Assembly (NCBI GenBank): GCA_002284615.2
Contig: MU070591.1
Coordinates: 29,844-45,033, forward strand
DNA length: 15,190 nucleotides
DNA from: Dunaliella salina
Taxonomy: Eukaryota > Chlorophyta > Chlorophyceae > Chlamydomonadales > Dunaliellaceae
Reading direction: 5' to 3'
Within the stretch, counting starts at the first letter, position 1; every line of letters begins with the position of its first letter. The position numbers and the translations under genes are program-made. The notes beneath the pieces are model-generated. The model was not told the origin of the DNA and searched no databases. It saw only the letters and a list, made by a program, of their open reading frames with translations. This document shows, in pieces, positions 10,901 through 15,190 of the stretch.

Positions 10901-13900
10901 CACTCTGTCAAATTTGCCCCTGTGTAGCAGCTTTTTCATTTATTGAGCTCGAGGTGCAGGATAAGCAGGCCCAAAATCGAAGGACATGCAGCCTAGCCTC
11001 ATCACTTGCAGTACCTTTGGCTTGCCACGCGAGCAGCCATGCACCCATGCCACTTACTCTGCCTGCAGCCATGCACTCATGCCACTTGCCCTGCCTGCAG
11101 CCATGCACTCATGCCATGCCATGCCACATGCCACATGCCACATGCCCCTCAGAGCATAGTGACAAGAAAACATGGAAATAAATTCCTATTCTCTCCTTTA
11201 ATTGTTTGTTTTTCAGGCACGCATATCAAGCGAGCAAGCATCTCCTTACCATGGTAAAAGAATGCAAGCTGCCAACAATATTCTCAACATGGTTCAAGAA
11301 TTCGAGCTGTGAGGCACCCTGCCTGAATGCTACAATCCCTTTAAAAACCGTTTGGCTGTGCCATTTAGGCGGTAAATGCTGACGGCAGGTTCCAGGACAG
11401 GCTGGGCAAGAACTCACGTTGGCATGGTGGGAGAGAGGGGGATAAACCTGTGTAGCAAGGAGCCTCCAAGTGTTCGGCCGGATATGTCAGCCTGCAAGGT
11501 GCAGCAGTGGCACCAGGACATAAGGGTGAAACGCTTGTGCAGAAGGCCTGATCTAGACCAATGCCTGTTCCAAAGTCTGTGCACATCTATTGCCACACCA
11601 GGTCGGGAGCAAAACGACGCTTGAGCATCCAAAGGAAGGATCCAATTCCCACGGTGGAGAAGGCCCTCAACCCTGCTGCCATGTGCTGAATAGACAAGAA
11701 AAACAGAGGTGGCAGCACAAAGCACCTGGTGTCAGCAGAAGGGAGAAGTGATCACCCGCAACATGATGATAACCCACAAATGATAACCCCTCAAATGATG
11801 ACCCCTTGTTGTTAACCATGAAGAATAATAACCATAATTAGTGATAGTTGGGGCATGGGATCACCGCACCTGGATGACGCCCACTAATTGCTCCCTTCGA
11901 GGGCTGGGCTCCAAAATAGCCACCACCTGGCCAAGGATGCGCAGACTCTTAGGCGGGGCCTGCGCATAAGGTCGCACGAGATCCCAAGAGGTGGTGTGCA
12001 GCTTGACGCCAGAGTGAGGTCATGGGAGTCGATGTGTGGCTTGATGTGCGCATGAGGTCACACAAGGTCATGAGAGGTGGTGTGTGGCTTGGTGTGCGAA
12101 AGAGGACACAGGAAGTGATGATCAATTGGATGTGCGCATGAGGTCGCACGAGATCACGAGAGGTAGTGCATAGCTTGGTGTGCGCGTGAGGTTACAAGCG
12201 ATTCTGGGAGGTGTTGTGTAGCTTGATGTGCACATTTGGCCACAGGGTACTCTTGGAGGACACAATATTGAGATAACTCTTGCAAGGCATGAACCCATAG
12301 GAGCACACGTCTGAGGGTACAGGGGATTCCAGGGGGCTTCAAGGATCGCACTTGAGCATGCCTTGGTTGAAAGCATTGGCGCAGGCCACGCTCGCCGCTG
12401 CGCTCCGAGGTCCTATGTGTGCTGATGCTCGTGGCCTTAATTTGTCTGCCCCCCCACCTTCTGGCACTCGGCTGAAAGTAGTGGGGATTTTTGCAATAAT
12501 CTGGAGAAGGTGTGAGCAGCTTCACTTCACACCTCCTTTAGATCATTGCATGAGTCCCTTGACAGCCAAACTTCCACAATCTCAATACTTCCAGCCAAGT
12601 CTTATGCTCAAGGAGCGCACACCCGGCAAGTGCTCAGTGGCGCTCACACCATGCCAGCATGAGCACACACATGCAAGGCCATAGAGCAGTGAGATAGCTG
12701 TGGAGTAGCGTAACAGCGTGCAGCCTCATCTCATCAAGCACATCTTCACATCATTGAGTAGCAGCTGCGATCCAACGAGTGACAAAGTGAGCAGTTATCC
12801 AATAAGGTCTTGTGAGCCACCAAGAGAATGTGCCAGGCTTTGATCAAATGCAGAAGAAAGGGTCAGCGGGAAAAATCTCCACAATCTCACAACTTTCAGC
12901 AGAGGGGTGTGCTTGAGCATAACCTCACCACTTTCGGCCAAGGGTTATGCTTGAGCACAACTGCACCACTTCAGCCAAGGGAATGCTTGGGCAGCACACT
13001 TAGAGTGCAGAGTGGCACTCACACCATGCCAGCATGAGCACCGACATGCAGGGTTACAGAGCGGCAAGACAGCTAACGAGCAGCGTAACAGTGGGCAGCC
13101 TCATCTCATCAGGCACATCCTCAAATCTTGGGTAACAGCTGCGATTCGACAAGCGACGCAGAACTGCAGCAGTTACCCAACAAGGAATCGTGAGCCAGGA
13201 GAACGTGCCTGACTAGAATCAAATGCAGAAGAGAGGGTCGGCGGGAAGGGCCTGAGCTGTGCAGGGCCCCCTGGTACCCCAAAATTACCTGACTCAATGC
13301 CCAGTTTACAGTCTCCAAAGCTTGTTCAGGATTCTGGGCATCACGCCAGGGAGCAACGTCCTGCACGCACCAAAAAAAAGCAAAGGCTGCAAGTATGTGG
13401 TACCGTGCAAAACCACAAAGGAGGGATGCCCTGCACCATCCCCTTTGCTGAAGCAATAAGGTGTCAACCAGGCCTAGCAGGCGCTATCTACGATGACCAA
13501 ACCATGTGTGGCAACGCCTAGTGTGGGAGGCTGTGCACTTGTCATCAGATGCGTCATTGTCTTGCATTCTTAGGAAAGGATGCATCTTCATGCCGAGGAG
13601 CAATAGAGGCGGCACCAGCAACTGAAGACACCAAGCTGAAGAGCGACATCCTGCACTGGGTGTTGTGAGATCCATGAACAATTGTATGCCTGTACTACCT
13701 ACACTGGAAGTGGTGCGCGTCACTCTGGTCACATCAGAGCTGGGTCACCCCAACGCAGTACGCTGGGCACAGAACACAGACAGAACTGGGTCACAGAACA
13801 CAGATTGGAGAAAGAAGGACTGACTTCAATCTTTGATCTAGCGTTATTGAATCTGCAACCCATCTCTGCTGTGGCCCGCACACTTAGTCCTTCCTTCTGT

Positions 13901-15045
13901 GATCCACACTCTTCATTTCCTGTTCGGTGACCTGCGTTCAGTCTTCGCTCAGTGACCCGCATTCTTCTGCCTCCGTCCTGTGACCCGCATGGTTGCGGGT
14001 CAGAACAAAGGACGAAGAGCGCAGGCCATAGAGCGAAGGCAGAGCTGGGTCATGGAGCAGAACACGAAGCGCGGACAACAGCAGAGCTGAGTTACGGGAG
14101 CACTCAGGCAGCTGGCCACATCAACGTCACATGTACCTATTTCAGGGATCAATTGAAGGCGCTCACACAAGTTTACACATTTCTGCAATTGCACCAGATG
14201 AGGCAATCAGGCCTGTATTACAGACATGCTCTTTTCCAACTTTTTTTTTCTCAAACCCAAACATGCTAACCATTCTTATTTATAATAATATTACATTCAC
14301 CCAAAAATGATGAAAGTTGGAGGACTTCCGATCACTCCCCTGGCCTCAGATCACCCAAAAGCGGCCCACAGCTCCACCCTGGGACCATTTTTCACGCCCA
14401 AGAACATTTTTCATAACTCTTACATAATATGCTAACATCCTGCATATTCAAAAATAGGAAAGAAGGAGGTCAAATTTTGACCTTTTTGGCACCACTTTGG
14501 CAAGATTTTCCCCAAGGGAAATGGCCAAAAGTCTGTACCTCACCAACCAGTGGTTATTTTCACTCCATTTTTTGCAATGATATTCTTTTATTACAAGGAC
14601 TCCAAATCACCAAAAATCACCCAGTTTGGTGCAGTGGCTGGTCAGATATAGAGTTTTGGTGGTAGGGTTCACGCCGCGGCTGATTAGGCATAGGCCCCCA
14701 AACTGGCACCTTCAGAACTCTAGTCCTAGAGAAAGGGGAGCCCAAATCTCGAATGTGCCAGTTTGGGGGCACATACGCAAAGAGCATGCAAAAACACCCC
14801 CTCTGCGATTCTACACAGTTGTTGAAGCTGCAAGCCTTAAAGCATCACATCTTTTGCTTTGTTTATGTTCGCGTGATTTCCACCAATCAATTGCTTCTGC
14901 CTGTAGCAGTTGCTCACGACAGCATAAGAACCGCACCTTGATGTCCAGGCCATTTTCCTTGGTGCCTTCTGGCAGTTTTGAGTAGTTCTTAAACCAGTGT
15001 GACGCTGGCAGCAACTGCACTGCCACTTCGTCACCTTCCATGGCC
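1..15045 (-). CDS. DIS3L2/SOV-type 3'-5' exoribonuclease, internal part of gene (13 exons, both ends missing)
   Basis: One split gene read on the minus strand. Seen: joined exons give, in order, a cold-shock domain end ([10 protein letters not shown]), a second OB fold ([14 protein letters not shown]), the RNB entry (AGEIETET), the catalytic block [74 protein letters not shown] and a KMDELLALC segment. Known: this is the domain order of RNase II/R-family enzymes, which degrade RNA processively from the 3' end. The [22 protein letters not shown] wording is that of DIS3L2/SOV rather than nuclear DIS3/RRP44. DIS3L2 is cytoplasmic, lacks a PIN domain and prefers oligouridylated RNA in animals. 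Inferred: same role here. PIN absence cannot be checked because the 5' end is outside. Exon phases agree at every join except exons 3 to 5. No UTR, promoter or poly(A) site lies in the window. Confidence 0.93.
591..990 (-). repeat. Acceptor-flank minisatellite extending the exon 14 array
   Basis: About seven diverged units of roughly 55 bp. On the minus strand each reads like the intron end ahead of exon 14 (CCTTTGTTTCATCATCTTGGGCATGCAG followed by GAATCA). The units lack the coding part, but many keep a pyrimidine tract plus CAG. At 921-985 lies one very decayed copy of the exon 14 core (…AAGATGAAAATGAGTGGTTAGCGCTTTGCCAG). The array seems to have grown outwards from the exon. Confidence 0.8.
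991..1656. other. Rest of intron 13 (exon 13 to exon 14)
   Basis: No gene, RNA gene or clear repeat seen. Open frames on both strands here (for example 1029-1475 plus) have no recognisable content. A perfect 9-bp inverted repeat, CTCTACATC at 1589-1597 and GATGTAGAG at 1612-1620, could form a hairpin with a 14-nt loop about 40 nt inside the exon 13 donor. Confidence 0.6.
1657..1751 (-). CDS. Exon 13: RNB domain, KLVEEFMLL segment
   Basis: Thirty-one codons and two bases: [20 protein letters not shown] then [20 protein letters not shown][LA].N..VA..I is among the most conserved helices of the RNB family, and the ALL-R end leads into the R-x-H segment. Acceptor CTTCTTTTTTGGCAG|GAA has a strong pyrimidine tract. 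Donor CTTAG|GTAGGT. Phase 0 in, phase 2 out. The intron between exons 12 and 13 is only 171 nt, about 40% of it GT repeat. Confidence 0.96.
1853..1922. repeat. CA/GT microsatellite touching the exon 12 donor
   Basis: About 35 dinucleotide units, CA on the plus strand, with one ACGC interruption near 1864. On the transcribed strand it is (GT)n and its first GT is the 5' splice site of intron 12. Length changes in this tract will not alter the exon but will change the intron length and the number of candidate donors. Confidence 0.98.
1923..2075 (-). CDS. Exon 12: RNB domain, [10 protein letters not shown] segment; donor lies in a GT repeat
   Basis: Fifty-one codons, phase 0 both ends: [20 protein letters not shown], then [20 protein letters not shown], then [20 protein letters not shown][LV]RLD is the family helix, and the FGLD.DG.P strand pair follows. 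Acceptor CTTGTGCTCACAG|ATT. The exon ends CAGCAG and the following intron starts directly as (GT)n, so the donor is the first GT of a microsatellite. The reading frame stays open through the whole repeat as alternating Val-Cys, so misuse of a later GT would not be stopped at once. Copies of the acceptor and first bases lie upstream at about 2168-2425. Confidence 0.95.
2055..2480 (-). repeat. Tandem repeat of about 107 bp including the start of exon 12, four units
   Basis: The true unit is the exon 12 acceptor. Three further units lie at about 2168-2212, 2273-2317 and 2381-2425, the shared TGATGAGCAnAAG string recurring at intervals of 105 to 108 bp. On the minus strand each unit reads like the exon edge: true sequence [15 protein letters not shown], copies [16 protein letters not shown] and similar. 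In the copies the acceptor CACAG has changed to forms such as CATCAC, so they are probably not used. Confidence 0.85.
2481..3009. other. Middle of intron 11
   Basis: No coding signal. Holds a short tandem repeat of an 11-mer (ATTACTGACTG) at about 2637-2706 and a GGCGGCAGCAG-type triplet stretch at 2574-2600. The remainder is unremarkable. Confidence 0.6.
3010..3084 (-). repeat. Short duplication of the exon 11 donor
   Basis: The plus-strand strings at 3010-3031 and 3061-3084 are near copies. Both contain GTACCTTGT, two or three variable bases, then CATGGCTG. On the minus strand this is the last codons of exon 11 (QPWDK) with GACAAG|GTAC. The downstream copy reads CATGTGACAAG|GTACC, so it is a second potential donor 51 nt on. 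Confidence 0.6.
3066..3137 (-). CDS. Exon 11: RNB domain, AMIEG segment
   Basis: Twenty-four codons, [20 protein letters not shown] then PWDK, phase 0 both ends. It continues KLAYPMVQ to give the family's KLSY..AQ..IEG helix and then a variable loop. Acceptor CTTGTTTTGCAG|GCC, donor GACAAG|GTACAG. A near copy of its last 14 or so bases together with the donor (plus-strand gGTACCTTGTcaCATGGCTG) sits 51 nt further on at 3010-3031. Confidence 0.92.
3360..3433. repeat. 28-nt direct repeat just inside the exon 10 donor
   Basis: AGTCACTGACGTCCCTTTAT-CCACTGTG at 3360-3388 recurs with one change at 3405-3433. The second copy touches the donor region of exon 10 (GTGCGTCACAGTGG on the minus strand). 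Confidence 0.85.
3439..3571 (-). CDS. Exon 10: RNB domain, SLNPG to KLAY segment
   Basis: One base plus 44 codons. It contains [32 protein letters not shown] and [12 protein letters not shown]. The order SLNPG, FSV-W, W-[FAI]-G-[RK]-[ST]-[VI]-I, S-[CS]-x-KL-[SA]-Y is standard for the RNB barrel. Acceptor CATGTGTGCAG|C, donor GTCCAG|GTGCGT, phase 2 in and 0 out. The donor is followed by a 28-nt intronic sequence repeated once more 45 nt further on. Confidence 0.96.
3572..4287. other. Intron 9
   Basis: Apart from the donor-edge repeats and C/CA-rich low complexity on the plus strand from about 3830, I see nothing else. No RNA gene or alternative coding exon is recognisable. Confidence 0.6.
3881..4303 (-). 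repeat. Donor-edge repeats of exon 9, about five units
   Basis: The end of exon 9 and its donor (minus strand GAGCTATGCAG|GTGTGGG, 4283-4303) recur in decayed form at about 4254-4279, 4161-4180, 3934-3952 and 3881-3899, as G-GGGC-nTGTGCAG followed by GTGTGG, GTATAC or ATGTAG. Between them is a C-rich sequence with repeated CCCCTCATAC. At least three copies keep a usable AG|GT. Confidence 0.65.
4288..4386 (-). CDS. Exon 9: RNB domain, SVYLVQ motif
   Basis: One base, 32 codons and two bases: [20 protein letters not shown] then [12 protein letters not shown]. This block is nearly invariant in DIS3L2 and separates it from DIS3, which has a different TVYL..R..MLP version. It lies along the RNA channel next to the catalytic site. 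Acceptor TTTGTTTGGGCAG|T makes Ser with the previous AG (FIPPD-S-ALD). Donor TGCAG|GTGTGGG leads to Ser-Leu-Asn-Pro in exon 10. Phase 2 both sides. Donor-like copies of its 3' edge recur downstream from 3881 to 4279. Confidence 0.97.
4387..5495. other. Upstream part of intron 8, no gene seen
   Basis: No coding signal on either strand. Contains a G-rich stretch at 4641-4663 (GGGAGACGGGGGAGGGGAGG) and a 9-bp tandem repeat, GTGAAGCTT three to four times, at 5449-5483. Confidence 0.6.
5496..5890 (-). repeat. Partial copies of the catalytic exon 8 edge
   Basis: The exon 8 end with its donor flank (about 5827-5890) is followed downstream by three diverged copies at about 5708-5763, 5609-5660 and 5496-5555. 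Shared plus-strand landmarks are AAGCTCAGACCT, GGGGGGATGAAG, GA.GTC.G and a C-run. On the minus strand the 5521-5552 copy reads [13 protein letters not shown] against [10 protein letters not shown]. The other copies have lost the frame and the GTGAGG donor. Confidence 0.75.
5841..5984 (-). CDS. Exon 8: RNB catalytic core
   Basis: One base, 47 codons and two bases. It holds [20 protein letters not shown] and [18 protein letters not shown]. The four Asp residues of the D-P-x-x-A-x-D-L-D-D motif, which hold the two metal ions that cleave the RNA backbone in RNase II/R enzymes, are all present, so the enzyme is predicted to be active. [10 protein letters not shown] is the conserved strand-helix that follows. 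Acceptor GGCTCCAG|G, donor GACAG|GTGAGG, phase 2 both sides. Partial copies of its 3' edge lie downstream in the next intron (about 5496 to 5765). One of them has a stop inside the VSHF motif. Confidence 0.97.
5985..6370. other. Intron 7
   Basis: A 386-nt GT-AG intron (GTGAGG to CTCCAG) with no recognisable feature. The frame ahead of exon 8 happens to stay open ([15 protein letters not shown]), but the phase and family match require splicing at 5984. Confidence 0.7.
6371..6519 (-). CDS. Exon 7: linker and entry to the RNB domain
   Basis: Forty-nine codons plus two bases. It starts [20 protein letters not shown], continues through [15 protein letters not shown] and ends EDLQHRRDF. The G-[ED]-[IL]-E-x-E-T-x-A-I-L, F-S-x-E-V-x-x-C-L-P and final RRD[LF]R strings are all characteristic of the segment just ahead of the DIS3L2 catalytic core. 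Acceptor TTTCTTCCCCAG|GCT, donor TTCAG|GTGAGG. Phase 0 in, phase 2 out. The split codon AG|G restores Arg, giving RRDFR. A 2.3-kb intron lies upstream. Confidence 0.95.
7178..7520. repeat. Dispersed repeat, copy 1
   Basis: Similar along its length and in the same orientation to 14379-14699. Shared blocks include GGGACCATTTTTCAC, AACATCCTGCATAT.CAAAAATA, GAAAGAAGGAGGTCAAA, TTGACCTTTTTGGCACC, CTCACCAACCA, CCAAATCACCAAAAA and GGCTGAT.AGGCA. A small inverted repeat (GGTCA…TGACC at 7271-7285) is conserved. The ends show no clear terminal repeats. Could be a non-autonomous transposon or SINE-like family. Confidence 0.85.
8558..8762. repeat. Minisatellite of about 50-55 bp, four units
   Basis: Plus-strand units each contain a form of CTGnCnAGCTGGCACT followed by a CACAACTC/ACACAA tail: CTGGCAAGCTGGCTCT, CTGACCAGCTAGCACTT, CTGACAAGTTGGCACTT, CTGGAAAGCTGGCACTA. 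The plus-strand frame through it is open by chance and looks non-coding. Confidence 0.75.
8840..8921 (-). CDS. Exon 6: end of cold-shock domain 2
   Basis: One base plus 27 codons: [20 protein letters not shown] then LRQSLGQ. The family pattern here is R-T-L-[VI]-x-A-R-[IV]-x-x-W followed by a short loop and S-L-G-Q, and all of it is present. It enters in phase 2 (acceptor GCGACACAG|G) and leaves in phase 0 (GGCCAG|GTATGT), directly continuing into AGEIETET of exon 7. The first part of the exon and its acceptor are repeated as decayed units upstream, to about 9275. Confidence 0.93.
8905..9275 (-). repeat. Array of exon 6 starts, four units
   Basis: The true acceptor plus exon start lies at 8905-8948. 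Diverged units lie at about 8957-9016 (acceptor AG changed to TG), 9056-9146 (acceptor CACAG intact, coding [11 protein letters not shown]) and 9185-9275 ([10 protein letters not shown], acceptor AAAAG). The true reading is [11 protein letters not shown]. Similarity ends inside the exon, so units are exon fragments rather than whole exons. Confidence 0.85.
9554..9643 (-). CDS. Exon 5: later part of cold-shock domain 2 (functional member of a four-copy exon array)
   Basis: One base, 29 codons and two bases: [20 protein letters not shown] then CPPGDDTAS, phase 2 at both ends. The VV....L...L pattern fits the strand and helix after the P-x-D-x-R-x-P turn of the second OB fold. The acceptor is CTGCTGCTGCCACTGTGCAG|G and the donor TCCAG|GTGGGC. 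AG joined to the first G of exon 6 makes Arg, giving [11 protein letters not shown], a good family match. Of four tandem copies of this exon (the others start at 9761, 9884 and 10026), only this one has frame, acceptor and donor all intact. Confidence 0.85.
9678..9761 (-). pseudogene. Exon 5 copy 2, frameshifted
   Basis: Starts after CCCATGTGCAG like the true exon (CVMNATS…), but a 5-nt deletion near 9736 shifts the frame. The end differs from the true exon and has no GTGGGC donor. Likely non-functional. Confidence 0.85.
9800..9884 (-). pseudogene. Exon 5 copy 3, open but without proper donor
   Basis: Reads [20 protein letters not shown] then [11 protein letters not shown] and a stop. The acceptor CACTGTGCAG is intact and the frame open for the whole exon-equivalent. 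The donor CCAG|GTGGGC is replaced by TTATGGTTGACC, whose only GT would leave the wrong phase. Confidence 0.85.
9937..10026 (-). pseudogene. Exon 5 copy 4, full 90 nt, donor GT lost
   Basis: Exactly as long as exon 5, same phase, acceptor CACTGTGCAG intact, reading [20 protein letters not shown] then CPPGCNTSS. It ends TCCAG|TTTCAC where the true exon has TCCAG|GTGGGC. Splicing into it would therefore run on into intron sequence. Confidence 0.88.
10027..10835 (-). repeat. GCAGCAG-rich array of about 116 bp period ahead of exon 5
   Basis: Units recur at about 116 bp (ATGCAT landmark at 10209, 10325, 10441 and 10556). On the minus strand each resembles the acceptor flank of exon 5 (GATGCATCG.C.TGCCCTGCTGCTGCCACTG). 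Unlike the four units next to exon 5 they carry no coding part. The last recognisable unit is at about 10790-10840. Open frames through it give Gln-, Ser/Cys- or Ala-rich strings by composition alone. Confidence 0.85.
10836..11447. other. Intron segment between candidate exon 4 and the exon 5 array
   Basis: Contains a tandem repeat at about 11034-11145 (CAGCCATGCACYCATGCCACTT, then short ATGCCAC units). A possible exon end with donor ACCATG|GTAAGG lies at 11250, but its phase does not fit exon 5. Nothing else recognised. Confidence 0.55.
11448..11725 (-). CDS. Candidate exon 4 (unresolved middle of cold-shock domain 2)
   Basis: Exon 3 ends in phase 0 and exon 5 begins in phase 2, so something must join them. 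This 278-nt stretch is open for 92 codons plus two bases, starts after a good acceptor (CTTCTGCTGACACCAG|GTG) and ends at CACAG|GTTTAT, giving exactly phase 0 in and phase 2 out. It contains NWILPLDAQ, which could be the expected L-x-P-x-D-x-[RK] string. Against it: the rest is rich in Cys, His, Ser and Trp and unlike the family, and a stronger-looking acceptor (TTTTTCTTGTCTATTCAG, ending at 11684) opens other frames. The true exon may be only part of this interval, or two smaller exons with the donor CCTG|GTGTGG near 11600. Confidence 0.27.
11870..11959 (-). CDS. Exon 3: start of cold-shock domain 2
   Basis: Thirty codons, phase 0 at both ends, containing [20 protein letters not shown]. The G-[QR]-VVA-[IV]-LE-x-S-x-RR pattern followed by a VG turn is a signature of the second OB fold in DIS3L2/SOV. 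The acceptor is TATGCGCAG|GCC and the donor ATCCAG|GTGCGG. The upstream intron begins at once with a minisatellite of about 57 bp whose units resemble the acceptor-side flank (TATGCGCA). The next part of this fold, where relatives have an L-x-P-x-D-x-[RK]-x-P string, is not cleanly found downstream. Confidence 0.88.
11960..12260 (-). repeat. Minisatellite of about 57 bp next to the exon 3 acceptor, five units
   Basis: Plus-strand units share TGCGCATGAGGTCRCACRAGRTC, then GAGAGGTGGTGTGTGGCTTG with variation. The first unit abuts the exon 3 acceptor (minus strand CTTATGCGCAG), and the ATGCGCA of the acceptor is part of the unit. No coding bases are clearly included. Confidence 0.85.
12633..13246. 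repeat. Block of about 240 bp duplicated 376 bp apart in intron 2
   Basis: 12633-12868 and 13009-13246 are homologous, from CAGnGTGGCRCTCACACCATGC to AAATGCAGAAGARAGGGTCR, with TTATCCAATAAGG against TTACCCAACAAGG and many other substitutions. Between them lie three rough repeats of TTCRGCCAAGGGnTATGCTTGAGCA. The second copy ends about 40 nt from the exon 2 donor. Confidence 0.85.
13289..13360 (-). CDS. Exon 2: linker between the two cold-shock domains
   Basis: Twenty-four codons, [13 protein letters not shown] followed by [11 protein letters not shown], phase 0 at both ends. The acceptor GCGTGCAG|G follows a T-rich tract (TTTTTTTGGTGCGTGCAG) and the donor is CAG|GTAATT. The sequence itself is poorly conserved. 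DIS3L2 proteins have a variable, hydrophilic linker here, just before the GRVVA.LE motif of the second OB fold. The call rests on position between exons 1 and 3, matching phase and good splice sites rather than on a recognised motif. Confidence 0.65.
13361..14378. other. Intron 1, exon 2 side, with a fold-back region
   Basis: No coding signal. Around 13720-14100 are repeats of the type CTGGGTCAC.GAACACAGA and an inverted structure centred on TGACCCGCA-TGGT-TGCGGGTCA (13981-14002). Arms further out match loosely (CTTCGCTC…GAGCGAAG). A T-rich stretch lies at 14238-14252. Confidence 0.65.
14379..14699. repeat. Dispersed repeat, copy 2
   Basis: Second copy of the element at 7178-7520, with the inner palindrome GGTCAAATTTTGACC at 14468-14482 intact. 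It sits in the intron just downstream of exon 1. Divergence between the copies is substantial, so neither insertion is recent. Confidence 0.85.
14694..14770. repeat. Perfect 16-bp inverted repeat with inner hairpin
   Basis: GCCCCCAAACTGGCAC at 14694-14709 and its exact reverse complement at 14755-14770, 45 nt apart. Inside, CTCTAG-TC-CTAGAG (14718-14731) forms a second small hairpin. It starts at the end of dispersed repeat copy 2. Confidence 0.9.
14937..15045 (-). CDS. Exon 1 in window: end of cold-shock domain 1
   Basis: Encodes 36 complete codons starting [13 protein letters not shown] and ending GLDIK, plus the last base of an Arg codon split by the upstream intron. The GD.VAVQLLP string is the last strand of the first OB/cold-shock fold of DIS3L2 proteins, where an Arg-Ala pair also precedes it. 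The acceptor is TTGCCTGCAG|G and the donor AAG|GTGCGG. It enters in phase 2 and leaves in phase 0, matching exon 2. The first OB fold helps guide single-stranded RNA into the RNB channel. The earlier part of the domain must lie beyond the right edge, past a CA/GT microsatellite in the upstream intron. Confidence 0.88.
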
Positions 15046-15130
15046 CTGCAGGCAAGGTATGGCAAGCACACAAAGAATCAACAAAACATTTAGAGTGAAG
15101 AGCACAGAGGCAAAAATGGAGATGTTTGGA

Positions 15131-15132
<2 letters not shown>

Positions 15133-15190
<58 letters not shown>
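15133..15190. repeat. GT microsatellite at the right edge
   Basis: Twenty-nine uninterrupted GT units on the plus strand running off the window. It lies in the intron upstream of exon 1, about 90 nt from the acceptor, and is CA on the transcribed strand. Confidence 0.98.

Noticed and set aside
11250..11325. Possible exon reading [19 protein letters not shown] with donor ATG|GTAAGG
   Set aside because: Good donor and acceptor, but phase 0 at its end does not fit exon 5 (phase 2) and the sequence does not match the missing L-x-P-x-D-x-R part. The true W…SLGQ segment is found in exon 6.

Overview
The window is nuclear DNA from an intron-rich eukaryote. I read it as the inside of one protein-coding gene on the minus strand. 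Thirteen short exons (64 to 153 nt, about 1.35 kb in total) spell out, in order, the cold-shock/OB and RNB segments of an RNase II/R-family 3'-to-5' exoribonuclease of the DIS3L2 (SOV) type. Neither end of the gene is present: the N-terminus lies beyond 15190, and the rest of the RNB domain and the S1 domain lie before position 1. I see no credible gene on the plus strand. The organism is not fixed by the sequence. My best guess is a green alga, because of many small exons in kilobase introns, GT-AG splicing with mainly GTG donors (GTGCGG, GTGAGG, GTGTGG), roughly balanced base composition and abundant CA/GT microsatellites.

Layout in transcription order (right to left): exon 1 at 14937-15045 (end of CSD1); exon 2 at 13289-13360 (linker); exon 3 at 11870-11959 (start of CSD2); an unresolved segment expected at about 11.4-11.7 kb; exon 5 at 9554-9643 and exon 6 at 8840-8921 (end of CSD2); exon 7 at 6371-6519 (entry to RNB); exon 8 at 5841-5984 (catalytic Asp cluster); exon 9 at 4288-4386; exon 10 at 3439-3571; exon 11 at 3066-3137; exon 12 at 1923-2075; exon 13 at 1657-1751; exon 14 from 64 past the left edge. 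Intron phases agree at every junction except the exon 3 to exon 5 gap, which needs a missing piece entering in phase 0 and leaving in phase 2.

The striking feature is what fills the introns. Next to at least six exons (5, 6, 8, 9, 12, 14), and weakly next to exon 11, there is a tandem array whose unit includes the exon edge itself: the splice site plus 10 to 90 nt of coding sequence. Exon 5 exists in four copies. One of these is a full 90-nt, phase-compatible copy that has only lost its GT donor. Exon 14 exists in five copies with intact acceptors. A copy of the catalytic exon edge carries a stop. The exon 12 donor is the first GT of a roughly 70-nt (GT)n tract. The introns also hold a dispersed repeat of about 330 bp (two copies), a duplicated block of about 240 bp with its two copies 376 bp apart, a fold-back region and several minisatellites. 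The gene therefore looks like one whose introns grew by repeated tandem duplication seeded at exon-intron junctions, leaving many decoy splice sites.
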